64,000 nt of DNA from CAVSRC01 sp963781775 (GTDB lineage Bacteria; Pseudomonadota; Alphaproteobacteria; Rhizobiales; Kaistiaceae), in assembly GCA_963781775.1 (NCBI GenBank), contig CAWAHE010000010.1, forward strand, positions 248,001 to 312,000, given 5' to 3'. Under the pieces are notes generated by a model. It saw only the letters and a program-made list of their open reading frames with translations, searched no databases and was not told the DNA's origin. A program made the position numbers and the translations under genes. Shown piece by piece: positions 9,297 to 18,942 of the stretch (position 1 is its first letter; each line of letters begins with the position of its first letter).

Positions 9297-9497
9297 ATGG
9301 CAAAGAAGAGTGACGGCAAGACCCTGGTGGTCGAGCAGACAGCCAGCCCGAGCCGGCGTCCGGCCGTCCAGCGGCAGACCCTGATCGGTCTTGGCCTCAA
9401 TCGCATTCGCCGGCGCAAAACGCTTCCGGATACTCCGGCGGTGCGCGGCATGATCGCCAAAGTGCAGCACCTCGTTCGCGTCGTCGACGAGGCTTGA
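9297..9497 (+). CDS. rpmD: 50S ribosomal protein L30
   Basis: L30 is a small surface protein of the 50S subunit. It is 66 residues, with the core RRPAVQRQTLIGLGLNRIRR and the end GMIAKVQHLVRVVDEA. L30 is missing from some bacteria but present here in its usual place between rpsE and rplO. Confidence 0.96.
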   Translation: MAKKSDGKTLVVEQTASPSRRPAVQRQTLIGLGLNRIRRRKTLPDTPAVRGMIAKVQHLVRVVDEA

Positions 9498-9511
9498 GGG
9501 ATTCGCCTGCC

Positions 9512-9991
9512 ATGAAACTCAACGAATTGGCCGACCGGCCGGGTGCCACCAAGAACCGCATGCGCGTCGGGCGCGGCATCGGTTCCGGCAAGGGCAAGAC
9601 CGCCGGACGCGGCGTCAAGGGTCAGAAGGCACGCACCGGCGTCGCCATCAAGGGGTTCGAGGGCGGCCAGATGCCGCTCCATCGCCGCTTGCCGAAGCGC
9701 GGCTTCACCAACATCTTTGCCAAGGACTTCAACGAAGTGGGCCTTGAGCGCGTGCAGCAGGCGATCGACGCCGGCAAGCTCGACGCCAAGGCGCCGGTGA
9801 CGGCGGCCGCGCTGCAGGCGGCGGGCGTAATCCGCCGGGCGCGTGATGGCGTGCGGCTGCTTGCCAACGGTGAGATCAAGGCGAGCGTTGCGTTCGAGGT
9901 GGCCGGAGCGTCGAAGTCGGCGATCGCGGCGGTCGAGAAGGCCGGGGGCTCGGTGAAAATCGCGGGGGCGGCGGCAGGCTCGGCCGAATAG
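9512..9991 (+). CDS. rplO: 50S ribosomal protein L15
   Basis: L15 is a late-assembly 50S protein. ATG at 9512 gives MKLNELADRPGATKNRMRVGRG and 159 residues; an upstream in-frame start overlapping rpmD is not conserved. The Gly-rich N-terminus (GIGSGKGKTAGRGVKGQKAR) and MPLHRRLPKRGFTN are typical. It precedes secY by 19 bases. Confidence 0.97.
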   Translation: MKLNELADRPGATKNRMRVGRGIGSGKGKTAGRGVKGQKARTGVAIKGFEGGQMPLHRRLPKRGFTNIFAKDFNEVGLERVQQAIDAGKLDAKAPVTAAALQAAGVIRRARDGVRLLANGEIKASVAFEVAGASKSAIAAVEKAGGSVKIAGAAAGSAE

Positions 9992-10010
9992 GCCGGAACG
10001 GAGCGGGACC

Positions 10011-11342
10011 ATGGCATCGGCGGCAGAACAACTCGCGGCCAACCTCAACTTCGGCGCCTTCGCCAAGGCCGACGCGCTGAAGAAGCGTATCTGGTTCACG
10101 CTCGGAGCGTTGCTGATCTATCGGTTCGGCACCTACGTGCCGGTGCCCGGCATCAATCCGGAAGCGCTGGCGCAGGCGTTCAACAACGCTTCGACCGGCA
10201 TTCTCGGCATGTTCAACATGTTCTCCGGCGGTGCCGTCGGACGCATGGCGATCTTTGCGCTCGGCGTCATGCCCTACATTTCCTCGTCGATCATCATGCA
10301 GCTGATGACGTCGGTCGTGCCGACCCTCGACCAGCTCAAGAAGGAAGGCGAGCAGGGCCGCAAGGTCATCAACCAATATACGCGTTACGGCACCGTCATC
10401 CTGGCTGCCTTGCAGTCATACGGCATCGCGCTCGGGCTCCAGGGCGGCACCAACATCGTTATCAGTCCCGGCCCGTTCTTCGTGATCACGACAGTGATCA
10501 CACTGACCGGCGGCACCATGTTCCTGATGTGGCTGGGCGAGCAGATCACGTCGCGCGGCATCGGCAACGGCCTGTCGCTGATCATCATGTCCGGCATCGT
10601 CGCCAACATCCCGCATGCCATCGTCGGCACGCTGGAACTCGGTCGCGAAGGCGCGCTGTCGCCGGTGGTCATCATCGTCGTCGCGGCGATGGCGATCGGA
10701 GTGGTTGCGTTCATCGTCTTCGTCGAGCGTGCGCAGCGCCGGCTGCTGATCCAGTATCCGAAGCGCCAGGTCGGCAATCGCATGTTCCAGGGCGATTCTT
10801 CGCACCTGCCGCTGAAGCTCAACACCTCCGGCGTCATTCCGCCGATCTTCGCCTCGTCACTGCTGCTCCTGCCGGTGACGGTCGCCAATTTCACAGCCGG
10901 GCAGGGCCCGGGCTGGCTGACCACGATCACCGCGCTGCTCGGTCGCGGCCAGCCGCTCTACCTCGCTCTCTACGCGGGAATGATCATCTTCTTCGCGTTC
11001 TTCTACACCGCGATCGTCTTCAACCCGTCGGATACGGCGGACAACCTGAAGAAGCACGGCGGTTTCATCCCGGGTATCCGGCCGGGCAAGAATACGGCCG
11101 ACTACATCGACTACGTGCTGACCCGTATCACGGTCCTGGGGGCAATCTATCTGGTGCTCGTCTGTCTGCTGCCGCAGATGCTGATCGACTACACCGGCGT
11201 GCCGTTCTATTTCGGCGGCACCTCGCTGCTGATCGTGGTCAGCGTGACCATGGATACCGTGGCGCAGATTCAGGGCCATCTGCTTGCCCATCAGTATGAA
11301 GGTCTGATCAAGAAGTCGAAGCTCAAGGGGCGGACGCGATGA
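10011..11342 (+). CDS. secY: Protein translocase subunit SecY
   Basis: SecY is the channel of the Sec translocon in the inner membrane. The 443-residue protein has ten predicted hydrophobic segments. Recognisable parts are IYRFGTYVPVPGI in the first segment, MPYISSSIIMQL (plug and second segment), GNGLSLIIMSGI and, near the C-terminus, GTSLLIVVSVTMDTVAQIQGHL. The C-terminal tail ends KKSKLKGRTR. Its start follows rplO closely and its end overlaps adk by four bases, as usual in this phylum. Confidence 0.98.
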   Translation: MASAAEQLAANLNFGAFAKADALKKRIWFTLGALLIYRFGTYVPVPGINPEALAQAFNNASTGILGMFNMFSGGAVGRMAIFALGVMPYISSSIIMQLMTSVVPTLDQLKKEGEQGRKVINQYTRYGTVILAALQSYGIALGLQGGTNIVISPGPFFVITTVITLTGGTMFLMWLGEQITSRGIGNGLSLIIMSGIVANIPHAIVGTLELGREGALSPVVIIVVAAMAIGVVAFIVFVERAQRRLLIQYPKRQVGNRMFQGDSSHLPLKLNTSGVIPPIFASSLLLLPVTVANFTAGQGPGWLTTITALLGRGQPLYLALYAGMIIFFAFFYTAIVFNPSDTADNLKKHGGFIPGIRPGKNTADYIDYVLTRITVLGAIYLVLVCLLPQMLIDYTGVPFYFGGTSLLIVVSVTMDTVAQIQGHLLAHQYEGLIKKSKLKGRTR

Positions 11343-11926
11343 GGCTGATCCTGCTCGGGCCTCCGGGCGCGGGCAAAGGGACGCAGGCGCAGCGGCTGGT
11401 TGCAAAGCATGGGATCGTCCAGCTTTCGACCGGTGACATGCTGCGCGCGGCGGTCGCGGCCGGCACGCCCGTGGGCAAGCGGGCGCAGGCGATCATGGAC
11501 CGCGGCGACCTGGTTCCGGACGACGTGATGGTGGAGATCATCGCCGACCGCATCCAGCGCAAGGACGCGGCCAACGGCTTCATTCTGGATGGTTTTCCGC
11601 GCACCATCGCGCAGGCCGAGGCGCTCGATAAGCTCCTTGAAAAGACTGGCATAAAGCTCGACGCCGTCATCGAAATCGAGATCGACGAATCGATCCTCAA
11701 CGATCGCATCGAGAATCGCGCCAGGGAGAGCGGCGGGGCGCGCGCCGACGACACCCGGGAGACGCTCCACAAGCGCATCCTTGTCTATCGCGAGCAAACG
11801 GCGCCGGTTGCCGGCTATTACGACCGGAAAGGGATGCTGTCCAAGGTCCGCGGTATGGGGACCATGGACGAGGTTTCGGATGCGATTGAGGGCGTGCTCG
11901 CCCAGGCGGCCGAAACCGTGAAGTAA
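11339..11926 (+). CDS. adk: Adenylate kinase (short-lid form)
   Basis: Adenylate kinase interconverts ATP plus AMP and two ADP. The P-loop GPPGAGKGTQ lies at residues 7-16, the AMP-binding region STGDMLRAAV at about 30-39, and DGFPRT near residue 82. The 195-residue length and the direct run from RIENRARESGG into RADDTRETLHKR show the short-lid variant, without the ~27-residue LID insertion of the E. coli enzyme. Coupled to secY by an ATGA overlap. Confidence 0.97.
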   Translation: MRLILLGPPGAGKGTQAQRLVAKHGIVQLSTGDMLRAAVAAGTPVGKRAQAIMDRGDLVPDDVMVEIIADRIQRKDAANGFILDGFPRTIAQAEALDKLLEKTGIKLDAVIEIEIDESILNDRIENRARESGGARADDTRETLHKRILVYREQTAPVAGYYDRKGMLSKVRGMGTMDEVSDAIEGVLAQAAETVK

Positions 11927-11933
11927 GGACAGT

Positions 11934-11956
11934 CGGCCGGTTGACGAAAACCGGCC
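11934..11956 (+). repeat. Inverted repeat over the -35 of the rpsM promoter
   Basis: GGCCGGT at 11935-11941 and ACCGGCC at 11950-11956 form a perfect 7-base inverted repeat with an 8-base gap. It overlaps the -35 hexamer of the putative alpha-operon promoter. It could be an operator or simply a hairpin ending the spc transcript; there is no T-run to support a terminator. Confidence 0.5.
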
Positions 11957-11969
11957 AAATCGCTATCTA
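11941..11969 (+). promoter_or_regulatory. Putative promoter of the alpha operon (rpsM-rplQ)
   Basis: TTGACG at 11941-11946 and TATCTA at 11964-11969 are separated by exactly 17 bases, a good match to the housekeeping sigma consensus. It lies 15 bases after adk and would give a leader of roughly 140 bases before rpsM. This would let rpsM, rpsK, rpoA and rplQ be transcribed apart from the upstream cluster. Confidence 0.6.
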
Positions 11970-12076
11970 CCGGCCATAATTCTGCGATTTGCAGACTTGC
12001 GGTGCCGGTGGCCGGAGTGGGTTACCGGGGCCGCGTTTTGCGTTTACCGGTAAGTCCCGGAGAAACATAGAGAATT

Positions 12077-12096
12077 CCGGCCGCTCAGGTGGCCGG
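12077..12096 (+). promoter_or_regulatory. Leader hairpin directly before the rpsM ribosome site
   Basis: CCGGCC at 12077-12082 and GGCCGG at 12091-12096 form a perfect 6-bp stem with an 8-base loop. The Shine-Dalgarno AGGAG starts five bases after it, at 12102. Further upstream in the leader are CCGGG and CCCGG arms and the palindrome TTACCGGTAA near 12045-12055. Candidate autoregulatory leader. Confidence 0.45.
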
Positions 12097-12114
12097 TCGA
12101 CAGGAGTGACGAAT

Positions 12115-12483
<369 letters not shown>

Positions 12484-12602
12484 CAGTCATTCGGCGGTCG
12501 GTGTTGGCAGCCGGGCGAGCGCCCGCTGCCTCGCGCCGACTGCTCGTCAGGTGGAGCCGCTGGCACTACGGCGGTGTTGAGATCGAAGGTTAAGGACGGA
12601 CA

Positions 12603-12992
12603 ATGGCAAAAGACGCAGGACGCGTGCGCCGCCGGGAGCGCAAGAACATCACCTCGGGCGTGGCGCATGTGAATTCCAGTTTCAACAACACGATGATCAC
12701 CATCACCGACGCGCAGGGCAACACGATCTCGTGGTCGTCCTCCGGCCTGATGGGGTTCAAGGGCTCGCGCAAGTCGACGCCCTACGCCGCCCAGATGGCG
12801 GCGGAAGATGCCGGCAAGAAGGCCAGCGAGCACGGCGTCAAGATGCTCGAGGTCGAAGTGTCCGGACCCGGTTCGGGGCGCGAGTCCGCGCTCCGCGCGT
12901 TGCAGTCGGGCGGTTTCATCATCACGTCGATCCGCGACGTGACGCCGATCGCCCATAACGGCTGCCGTCCGCGCAAGCGTCGGCGCGTCTAG
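12603..12992 (+). CDS. rpsK: 30S ribosomal protein S11
   Basis: S11 forms the platform of the 30S subunit and shapes the E site. The 129-residue protein has GVAHVNSSFNNTMITITD and the end ITSIRDVTPIAHNGCRPRKR, both near-invariant. The 119-base gap after rpsM has no gene and no clear promoter. Confidence 0.98.
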   Translation: MAKDAGRVRRRERKNITSGVAHVNSSFNNTMITITDAQGNTISWSSSGLMGFKGSRKSTPYAAQMAAEDAGKKASEHGVKMLEVEVSGPGSGRESALRALQSGGFIITSIRDVTPIAHNGCRPRKRRRV

Positions 12993-13083
12993 CGCTCCAG
13001 CGTACCAACCGTATTCGCGGCCGCTCGCTCGGCCGCATTGGCCGCCGCCTCCCAGGCGGCCTGAACGTGAAAGGAAGAGGCTC

Positions 13084-14103
13084 GTGACGATCCAGAAAAA
13101 CTGGCAAGAGCTGATCAAGCCGAACAAGCTCGAAATTGCGCCCGGCACCGATGCCAAGCGTCTGGCCACCGTTGTGGCCGAGCCGCTGGAGCGCGGCTTC
13201 GGGTTGACGCTCGGCAACGCGCTGCGCCGCGTGCTGCTGTCGTCGTTGCAAGGCGCTGCCGTCAAGGCGGTGCAGATCGATGGCGTGCTGCACGAATTCT
13301 CCTCGATCGCCGGCGTGCGCGAGGACGTGACCGACATCGTGCTGAACATCAAGGAAATCGCCATCCGCATGCAGGGCGAGGGGCCGAAGCGCATGGTCGT
13401 GCGCAAGCAGGGCCCGGGCGTGGTGACCGCCGGCGATATCCAGACGGTCGGCGACATCGAGGTGCTCAACCCCGAGCTGGTGCTGTGCACACTCGACGAG
13501 GGCGCCGAGATCCGCATGGAATTCACGGTCGACACCGGCAAGGGCTACGTCACTGCCGACCGCAACCGTCCCGAGGACGCGCCGATCGGGCTGATCCCGG
13601 TCGACAGCATGTACTCGCCGGTCAAGAAGGTGTCCTACCGGGTCGAGAATACCCGTGAGGGCCAGGTGCTCGACTACGACAAGCTGACGCTGTCGGTGGA
13701 GACCAACGGCTCCATCCGCGCCGAGGACGCGGTTGCCTATGCGGCGCGCATCCTCCAGGACCAGCTTTCGATCTTCGTCAATTTCGAGGAGCCGCAGAAG
13801 CCGACCGCCGAGGTCTCGATCCCCGAGCTCGCCTTCAATCCGGCGCTGCTCAAGAAGGTCGACGAACTGGAGCTGTCGGTTCGTTCTGCTAACTGCCTGA
13901 AGAACGACAACATCGTCTACATCGGCGACCTGATCCAGAAGACGGAAGCCGAGATGCTGCGCACGCCGAACTTCGGCCGCAAGTCGCTCAACGAGATCAA
14001 GGAAGTCCTTGCCCAGATGGGTCTCCATCTCGGCATGGAAGTAACCAACTGGCCGCCGGAGAACATCGACGAGCTGGCCAAGCGCTACGAAGACCACTAT
14101 TGA
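13084..14103 (+). CDS. rpoA: RNA polymerase alpha subunit
   Basis: Alpha dimerises to start RNA polymerase assembly and contacts activators. The start is GTG at 13084 after GGAAGAGG. The N-terminal domain shows EPLERGFGLTLGNALRRVLLSSL at about residues 33-55 (two parts), and the C-terminal domain has LELSVRSANCLKNDNIVYIGDL and the helix-hairpin NFGRKSLNEIKEVL. The 339-residue length is normal. Confidence 0.98.
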   Translation: MTIQKNWQELIKPNKLEIAPGTDAKRLATVVAEPLERGFGLTLGNALRRVLLSSLQGAAVKAVQIDGVLHEFSSIAGVREDVTDIVLNIKEIAIRMQGEGPKRMVVRKQGPGVVTAGDIQTVGDIEVLNPELVLCTLDEGAEIRMEFTVDTGKGYVTADRNRPEDAPIGLIPVDSMYSPVKKVSYRVENTREGQVLDYDKLTLSVETNGSIRAEDAVAYAARILQDQLSIFVNFEEPQKPTAEVSIPELAFNPALLKKVDELELSVRSANCLKNDNIVYIGDLIQKTEAEMLRTPNFGRKSLNEIKEVLAQMGLHLGMEVTNWPPENIDELAKRYEDHY

Positions 14104-14139
14104 TGCCGCGCCCCGCCGAGGCGGGGTAAGGAGAACACC

Positions 14140-14583
14140 ATGCGTCACGGAAACCGGGGCCGAAGGCTCAACATCTCGCAGAGCCACCGCAAGGCTCTCT
14201 TTGCCAACCTTGCGGCGTCGCTGATCAAGCACGAGCAGATCGTCACGACCCTGCCGAAGGCGAAGGACCTGCGTCCGATCGTCGAGAAGCTGGTGACGCT
14301 GGCCAAGCGCGGCGACCTGCATGCCCGCCGCCAGGCGATCTCGCAGCTCCGCGATCTTGGTTCGGTCAAGAAGCTCTTCGAGACCCTCGGGCCGCGCTAC
14401 AAGGCGCGGGCGGGCGGCTATACGCGGGTCCTGAAGGCCGGCTTCCGCCTCGGTGATAGCGCGCCAGTGGCGGTGATCGAGTTCGTCGATCGCGACCGTG
14501 AGGCCAAGGGCGCCGAGGACAAGGCGCGTCACGCCGAACGGGTGGCGGCCGAGGGTGGCATTGCCGCCGAGGCGAACGCCTGA
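14140..14583 (+). CDS. rplQ: 50S ribosomal protein L17
   Basis: L17 is the last gene of the cluster. The protein begins MRHGNRGRRLNISQSHRKAL and has the core RDLGSVKKLFETLGPRYKAR-like sequence and GGYTRVLKAGFRLGD. At 147 residues it carries an Ala/Glu-rich tail of about 25 residues, common in alphaproteobacteria. A strong terminator follows within 30 bases. Confidence 0.97.
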   Translation: MRHGNRGRRLNISQSHRKALFANLAASLIKHEQIVTTLPKAKDLRPIVEKLVTLAKRGDLHARRQAISQLRDLGSVKKLFETLGPRYKARAGGYTRVLKAGFRLGDSAPVAVIEFVDRDREAKGAEDKARHAERVAAEGGIAAEANA

Positions 14584-14609
14584 GCGGCGTCGTCTTCCGA
14601 TTTTGAATA

Positions 14610-14636
14610 AAAAAGGCGGCTTTGGCCGCCTTTTTG
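14610..14636 (+). terminator. Rho-independent terminator after rplQ
   Basis: GGCGGC at 14615-14620 and GCCGCC at 14625-14630 pair around TTTG, flanked by an A-run and a T-run that extend the stem to 11 pairs and give the T-tract. It ends the ribosomal protein cluster. Confidence 0.9.
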
Positions 14637-14762
14637 TTGCGCTCGGCAGGTACTGACGCGCCTCATTCCTGGCGCCCGATCAGCGAAATATTAAGGGCGC
14701 CGCTCCTAGACTTCCGCGGAGCGTCGCGAGGCGCTTGCGGGCGGGTCAGCGGGAGCGGAGCG

Positions 14763-15221
14763 ATGCGCAAACCCCAGAAGCGACGTCTCATTGCGAAGAT
14801 CAACGATATTCTGGCGATGCGGATTACCATGCTCGTCGGAACGATCTGGGCGTTCTACGCCTTCGTGATCTTCGGTCTCACGCCGTTGCTCTGGCCGGCT
14901 TACGAACAACAAATTCTGTACTGGTCGAACTTCCTCCAGCTCGTCTTTTTGCCTGTCATCACGGTCGGCACGGCGATGCTGAGCAAGGGGGCCGAGGCGC
15001 GGGCGATCGAGGATCACAAGACGATCCGCAAGGAGTTCGCGATGCTGCGCGAGGCCCACGACATGCTCGGCCATTCGCTCCATGAGATCGGCCTCGGCGT
15101 CCGCGAACTGCTGCAACAGGTCGAGCACCAGAAGTTTGCCGGGGATGTTGAGCAGCAGGGCACGGGCAATCGGGAGGTGGGGCCCGTGCAGGCCCTGAAA
15201 ACGGCCGGTTCCCGCGGGTGA
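14763..15221 (+). CDS. Small membrane protein, low-affinity iron permease-like layout
   Basis: The 152-residue protein has a basic N-terminus (MRKPQKRRLIAKIND), two hydrophobic segments at about residues 20-40 (MLVGTIWAFYAFVIFGLTPL) and 50-70 (FLQLVFLPVITVGTAM), then a soluble helical tail. The pattern of two membrane helices followed by EARAIEDHKTIRKEF resembles the Fet4-like low-affinity iron permease family, but the match is by eye and no transport residue can be named. ATG at 14763 follows GGGAGCGGAG. It stands alone after the rplQ terminator. Confidence 0.6.
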   Translation: MRKPQKRRLIAKINDILAMRITMLVGTIWAFYAFVIFGLTPLLWPAYEQQILYWSNFLQLVFLPVITVGTAMLSKGAEARAIEDHKTIRKEFAMLREAHDMLGHSLHEIGLGVRELLQQVEHQKFAGDVEQQGTGNREVGPVQALKTAGSRG

Positions 15222-15327
15222 GGGGCCCGCGGGCTCCGCACGGTGCGAAAACCGGCCGGCTGTCGCACGCTCGCCGCATTTGCTAGCATTTTGGTGGGAG
15301 CGACCGGATTCACGGAGGCCGCAGGCA

Positions 15328-16740
15328 TTGCCTCGGAACGCAATCACTTCATTCGTTGGTATTTTCGTAGCCGCCACGCTGTTGGCGGCGTCAGGCGGGC
15401 AGGCGGTCGAGAAGCAGGTTCCCGAAAGCGCAGCCGAGGTTCAGCTCTCCTTCGCCGCCGTCGTCAAGCGCGCCGCCCCGGCCGTGGTCAATGTCTATGC
15501 CTCGCGGGTCGTCGAGCAGCAGGCGTCGCCCTTCTTCTCTGACCCGTTCTTCCGCCGCTTCTTCGGCGATCAAGGCGGGCAAACCAGCCAGCGCGTCCAG
15601 CGCTCGCTGGGTTCCGGCGTCATCATCGACCCCTCCGGCCTGATCGTCACGAACTACCACGTCATCGCAAAGGCCGATCAGGTCAAGGTGGCGCTGTTCG
15701 ACAAGCGCGAATTCGCCGCCGAGATCGTGCTCAAGGACCCGCGTTCCGACCTCGCGGTGCTGCGCATATCGGGCGCCGGCGGAAATCTGCCGACCATCGG
15801 CTTTGCCGATTCCGACAAGGTCGAGGTTGGCGATCTGGTGCTCGCCATCGGCGATCCCTTCGGCGTCGGCCAGACGGTGACCAGCGGGATCGTCTCGGCG
15901 TTCGCGCACGTACCCGGCGACCAGACGGAGGATCAGTATTTCATCCAGACCGACGCGGCCATCAATCCGGGCAACTCCGGCGGCGCGCTGGTCGACGTGA
16001 ACGGCCAGCTCGTCGGCATCAACCGCATGATCGTGACGCCGTCGGGAGGGTCGACCGGCATTGGCTTTGCGATTCCGTCCAATCTGGTGCGGGTTGTCGC
16101 CGGCGCCGCCCAGTCCGGCCACGCGCCCAAGCGGCCCTGGTTCGGAGCGACGTTTCAGGCGGTGACGCCCGACATCGCCGACGCCATGGGCCGCACCGCG
16201 CCCGGTGGCGTGCTGGTGGCGAACGTCGATCCGAACGGCCCGGCCGCCGCGGCACATCTGCAGAGCGGCGATCTCATCGCCACCATCGACGGCAACGAGG
16301 TGGATGACGTCGGCACGCTCAATTACCGGCTCGCCACGAAAGGCATCGGCAATACCGCCAAGCTCGGCATCGTGCGCGACGGCAAGCAATATGCGACGAC
16401 GATCAGCCTGCAGGCCGCGCCCGAGACGGTGCCGCGCGATTCAACCGACATCACCGGTTCCTCGCCGCTTGCCGGCGCGACGGTTGTCAATCTTTCGCCG
16501 GCGGTGGCCGATGAGATGCTCTTCACCGGCAAGCCCAGCGGGGTCATCGTGACCGACGTTTCCGGCGATTCACGCGCGGCCGTGGCGGGTCTCCGGCGCG
16601 GGGATGTGGTCGTCGACCTGAACGGCGTCCCCATCGATTCGACACGGACGCTGGCGCGCGTCGCGGGCCAGGACACCTCGTTCTGGCAGGTGACGATCAA
16701 CCGCGACGGACAGGTGATCCGTCAGGCGTTCCGCGGCTAG
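15328..16740 (+). CDS. Periplasmic Do/DegP-like serine protease with two PDZ domains
   Basis: This is an HtrA-family protease for misfolded envelope proteins. With the TTG at 15328 as start (GGAGG at 15314-15318, nine bases upstream) the protein is 470 residues with a signal peptide ending near ASGGQA. The catalytic triad is H111 (VTNYHVIA), D141 (DPRSDLAVL) and S217 (NPGNSGGAL). PDZ1 follows at about residues 255-350 and PDZ2 at about 375-470. A TTG at 15280 would add 16 residues but has no good ribosome site. The next gene runs in the opposite direction. Confidence 0.93.
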   Translation: MPRNAITSFVGIFVAATLLAASGGQAVEKQVPESAAEVQLSFAAVVKRAAPAVVNVYASRVVEQQASPFFSDPFFRRFFGDQGGQTSQRVQRSLGSGVIIDPSGLIVTNYHVIAKADQVKVALFDKREFAAEIVLKDPRSDLAVLRISGAGGNLPTIGFADSDKVEVGDLVLAIGDPFGVGQTVTSGIVSAFAHVPGDQTEDQYFIQTDAAINPGNSGGALVDVNGQLVGINRMIVTPSGGSTGIGFAIPSNLVRVVAGAAQSGHAPKRPWFGATFQAVTPDIADAMGRTAPGGVLVANVDPNGPAAAAHLQSGDLIATIDGNEVDDVGTLNYRLATKGIGNTAKLGIVRDGKQYATTISLQAAPETVPRDSTDITGSSPLAGATVVNLSPAVADEMLFTGKPSGVIVTDVSGDSRAAVAGLRRGDVVVDLNGVPIDSTRTLARVAGQDTSFWQVTINRDGQVIRQAFRG

Positions 16741-16769
16741 GGGGCTCTCTGGCACTGTGGCCAAGCCGG

Positions 16770-17507
16770 TCACGGCTCGTAGCGGAAGACCCGGAGCCCG
16801 TCGGTCGGGTCGGTGTATACCAGCTTGGCTTGCGAGAAGCCCGCCTGCCTGCCGACGTCGAGCCAGCCGTCGACCGTCTCGGGAAGGTCATACGTGCTGA
16901 TGTGAGTCTCGATGTCGTTCCATTCCTCGTTGGTCAGCGCCGCCCAGCGTGCTTTCGCGGTGGCGAGAAAGCGCGTGAGGAATGCCGCGCGATCCTCGCC
17001 GTTGCGCCGCGACGGCTCGTAAATCATCAGCATCCGCTTGGTCGCCCGGCGGATCGCGTCCATGAGCCGGATTTTCTCGGGTGTCTCGAGGTGGTGCAGC
17101 GACAGCCCGATCCAGGCCATGTCGGCGGGCTCCGGCCGGTCGTTCAGCGCCTCGACGAAGTCGCGATGATCGAGATCGACCGCATAGGGTACGTTCACGA
17201 GGTTGGCAGCGGCAAGGTCGATGGCCGGCTGCGCCAGATCGATGCCGTGGTATTGGCGGATCGGGGTGCCGGTGCACGCCGCCTTGGGCAGGCTGGCGTC
17301 GCCGCAAGCGATGTCGAGGAAGGCGAAGGGCGCGTCGAAAGTTTCCGTCAGCGTATCGTGGAGCAGCCGGCCGACCTCACGGTGGGCGAGGTAATTGTTG
17401 TCGACGAGCTTCTGATATCCCGCCCAGTGCTTGCGGAACTGCGTCAGCGCGGCGTCGTCGAGCGGCGCGCCCGCCGACCGGAACTCGTGGATATGGACGT
17501 TGACCAT
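16770..17507 (-). CDS. Class I SAM-dependent methyltransferase
   Basis: The 245-residue protein has the SAM-binding motif FLDIACGDAS at about residues 62-71, an acidic loop YHGIDLAQPAI after beta-2, and WIGLSLHHLETPEK where a methyltransferase post-motif would be. This is a Rossmann-type methyltransferase of unknown substrate. It is a single gene, convergent with the protease and divergent from rarA. Confidence 0.8.
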   Translation of the reverse strand: MVNVHIHEFRSAGAPLDDAALTQFRKHWAGYQKLVDNNYLAHREVGRLLHDTLTETFDAPFAFLDIACGDASLPKAACTGTPIRQYHGIDLAQPAIDLAAANLVNVPYAVDLDHRDFVEALNDRPEPADMAWIGLSLHHLETPEKIRLMDAIRRATKRMLMIYEPSRRNGEDRAAFLTRFLATAKARWAALTNEEWNDIETHISTYDLPETVDGWLDVGRQAGFSQAKLVYTDPTDGLRVFRYEP

Positions 17508-17631
17508 GCTGCCCTCCCTGCTGGCCCAGACAGTCGGCCGATACCTCTTTAGATTTGGTTTGCGCTACGAACATGGCATGGAACGCGCTAGATAGCCGTC
17601 GGATGAACCAGAGAGCAGGAATGGCGGGGTG

Positions 17632-18942
17632 ATGGCGTCGCTGTTTGAGGCAGCAGGGCTCGACAAGGCGGCGCCGCGACCTCTGGCCGATCGGCTCCGT
17701 CCGGAGAAGCTGGCGGACGTCGTCGGTCAGGACCATCTGCTCGGTCCGGACGGTGTGGTGACCCGCATGATCCGGTCCGGGTCGCTCGGCTCGCTGATCT
17801 TCTGGGGGCCGCCGGGCACCGGCAAGACGACCGTCGCCCGGTTGCTCGCCCGCGAGACCGACCTCCAGTTCGAGCAGATCTCGGCGGTCTTCTCGGGCGT
17901 CGCCGATCTCAAGAAGGTATTTGAGGCGGCGCGCGGCCGTCGCCAGACGGGCAGGGGGACGCTGCTTTTCGTCGACGAGATCCATCGCTTCAACCGCGCC
18001 CAGCAGGATTCCTTTTTGCCGGTGATGGAAGACGGCACGGTGACGCTGGTCGGCGCAACCACTGAGAACCCGTCGTTCGAATTGAATGCCGCTCTGCTGT
18101 CGCGCGCCCGCGTACTGGTCTTCCGGCCGCTCGATGGCGAAGCGCTGTTGCATCTGCTCGACCGGGCCGAGGCGATCGAGGGGCGCAAGCTGCCCCTCGA
18201 TGCGGAAGCCCGCGACATGCTGGTCGCCATGGCCGACGCCGATGGCCGGGCGCTGCTGACGCTTGCCGAGGAGGTGTGGCGGGCGGCAGGCGAGGGCGAG
18301 GTCTTCGGCCCGGCCCAATTGCAGGAGATCGTCCAGCGCCGTGCGCCGCTCTACGACAAGAGCCAGGACGGCCACTACAACCTCATCTCGGCGCTTCACA
18401 AATCGGTGCGCGGCTCCGATCCCGATGCGGCGCTCTACTACCTGGCTCGTATGCTCGACGCTGGCGAACTGCCCCTGTACATCGGCCGCCGGCTGGTGCG
18501 CATGGCGATGGAGGATATCGGCCTGGCCGATCCGCAGGCGCTGGTCGTCGCGCTCGCCGCCAAGGACGCCTTCGACTATCTCGGGTCGCCGGAAGGTGAA
18601 CTGGCGCTCGCCGAGGCTGCCGTTTATCTGGCGACGGCGCCGAAGTCGGTTGCGGTCTATCGGGCCTTCTCGGCGGCAACGGCGGCCGCCAAGCAGGGCG
18701 GTTCCCTTTCGCCGCCGAAGACCATCCTCAATGCGCCCACCCGCCTGATGAAGACCGAGGGCTACGGCGAGGGCTACCGCTACGATCCGGACGAGCCCGA
18801 CTCTTTCTCCGGCCAGGATTATTTTCCCGAGGCGCTCGGCCGCCAGAGTTTCTACGATCCGCCCGATCGCGGCTTCGAGCGCGAGATCCGCAAGCGGCTC
18901 GACTACTGGGCAAAGCTCCGGCGCGAGCGGGGCGAAAAATAG
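17632..18942 (+). CDS. rarA: Replication-associated recombination protein A (RarA/MgsA, AAA+ ATPase)
   Basis: RarA acts at stalled replication forks and is related to clamp loader subunits. The 436-residue protein has Walker A GPPGTGKT at residues 59-66, Walker B LLFVDEIHRF with D115-E116, sensor 1 GATTENPSFEL, and a C-terminal tetramerisation region with LPLYIGRRLVRMAMEDIGLA. GTG at 17629 lies one codon upstream of the ATG chosen. Length fits the family. Confidence 0.95.
   Translation: MASLFEAAGLDKAAPRPLADRLRPEKLADVVGQDHLLGPDGVVTRMIRSGSLGSLIFWGPPGTGKTTVARLLARETDLQFEQISAVFSGVADLKKVFEAARGRRQTGRGTLLFVDEIHRFNRAQQDSFLPVMEDGTVTLVGATTENPSFELNAALLSRARVLVFRPLDGEALLHLLDRAEAIEGRKLPLDAEARDMLVAMADADGRALLTLAEEVWRAAGEGEVFGPAQLQEIVQRRAPLYDKSQDGHYNLISALHKSVRGSDPDAALYYLARMLDAGELPLYIGRRLVRMAMEDIGLADPQALVVALAAKDAFDYLGSPEGELALAEAAVYLATAPKSVAVYRAFSAATAAAKQGGSLSPPKTILNAPTRLMKTEGYGEGYRYDPDEPDSFSGQDYFPEALGRQSFYDPPDRGFEREIRKRLDYWAKLRRERGEK

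Noticed and set aside
15280..15327. Earlier TTG start for the DegP-like protease
   Set aside because: It lacks a ribosome site and would put WWERPDSRRP ahead of an otherwise clean signal peptide.
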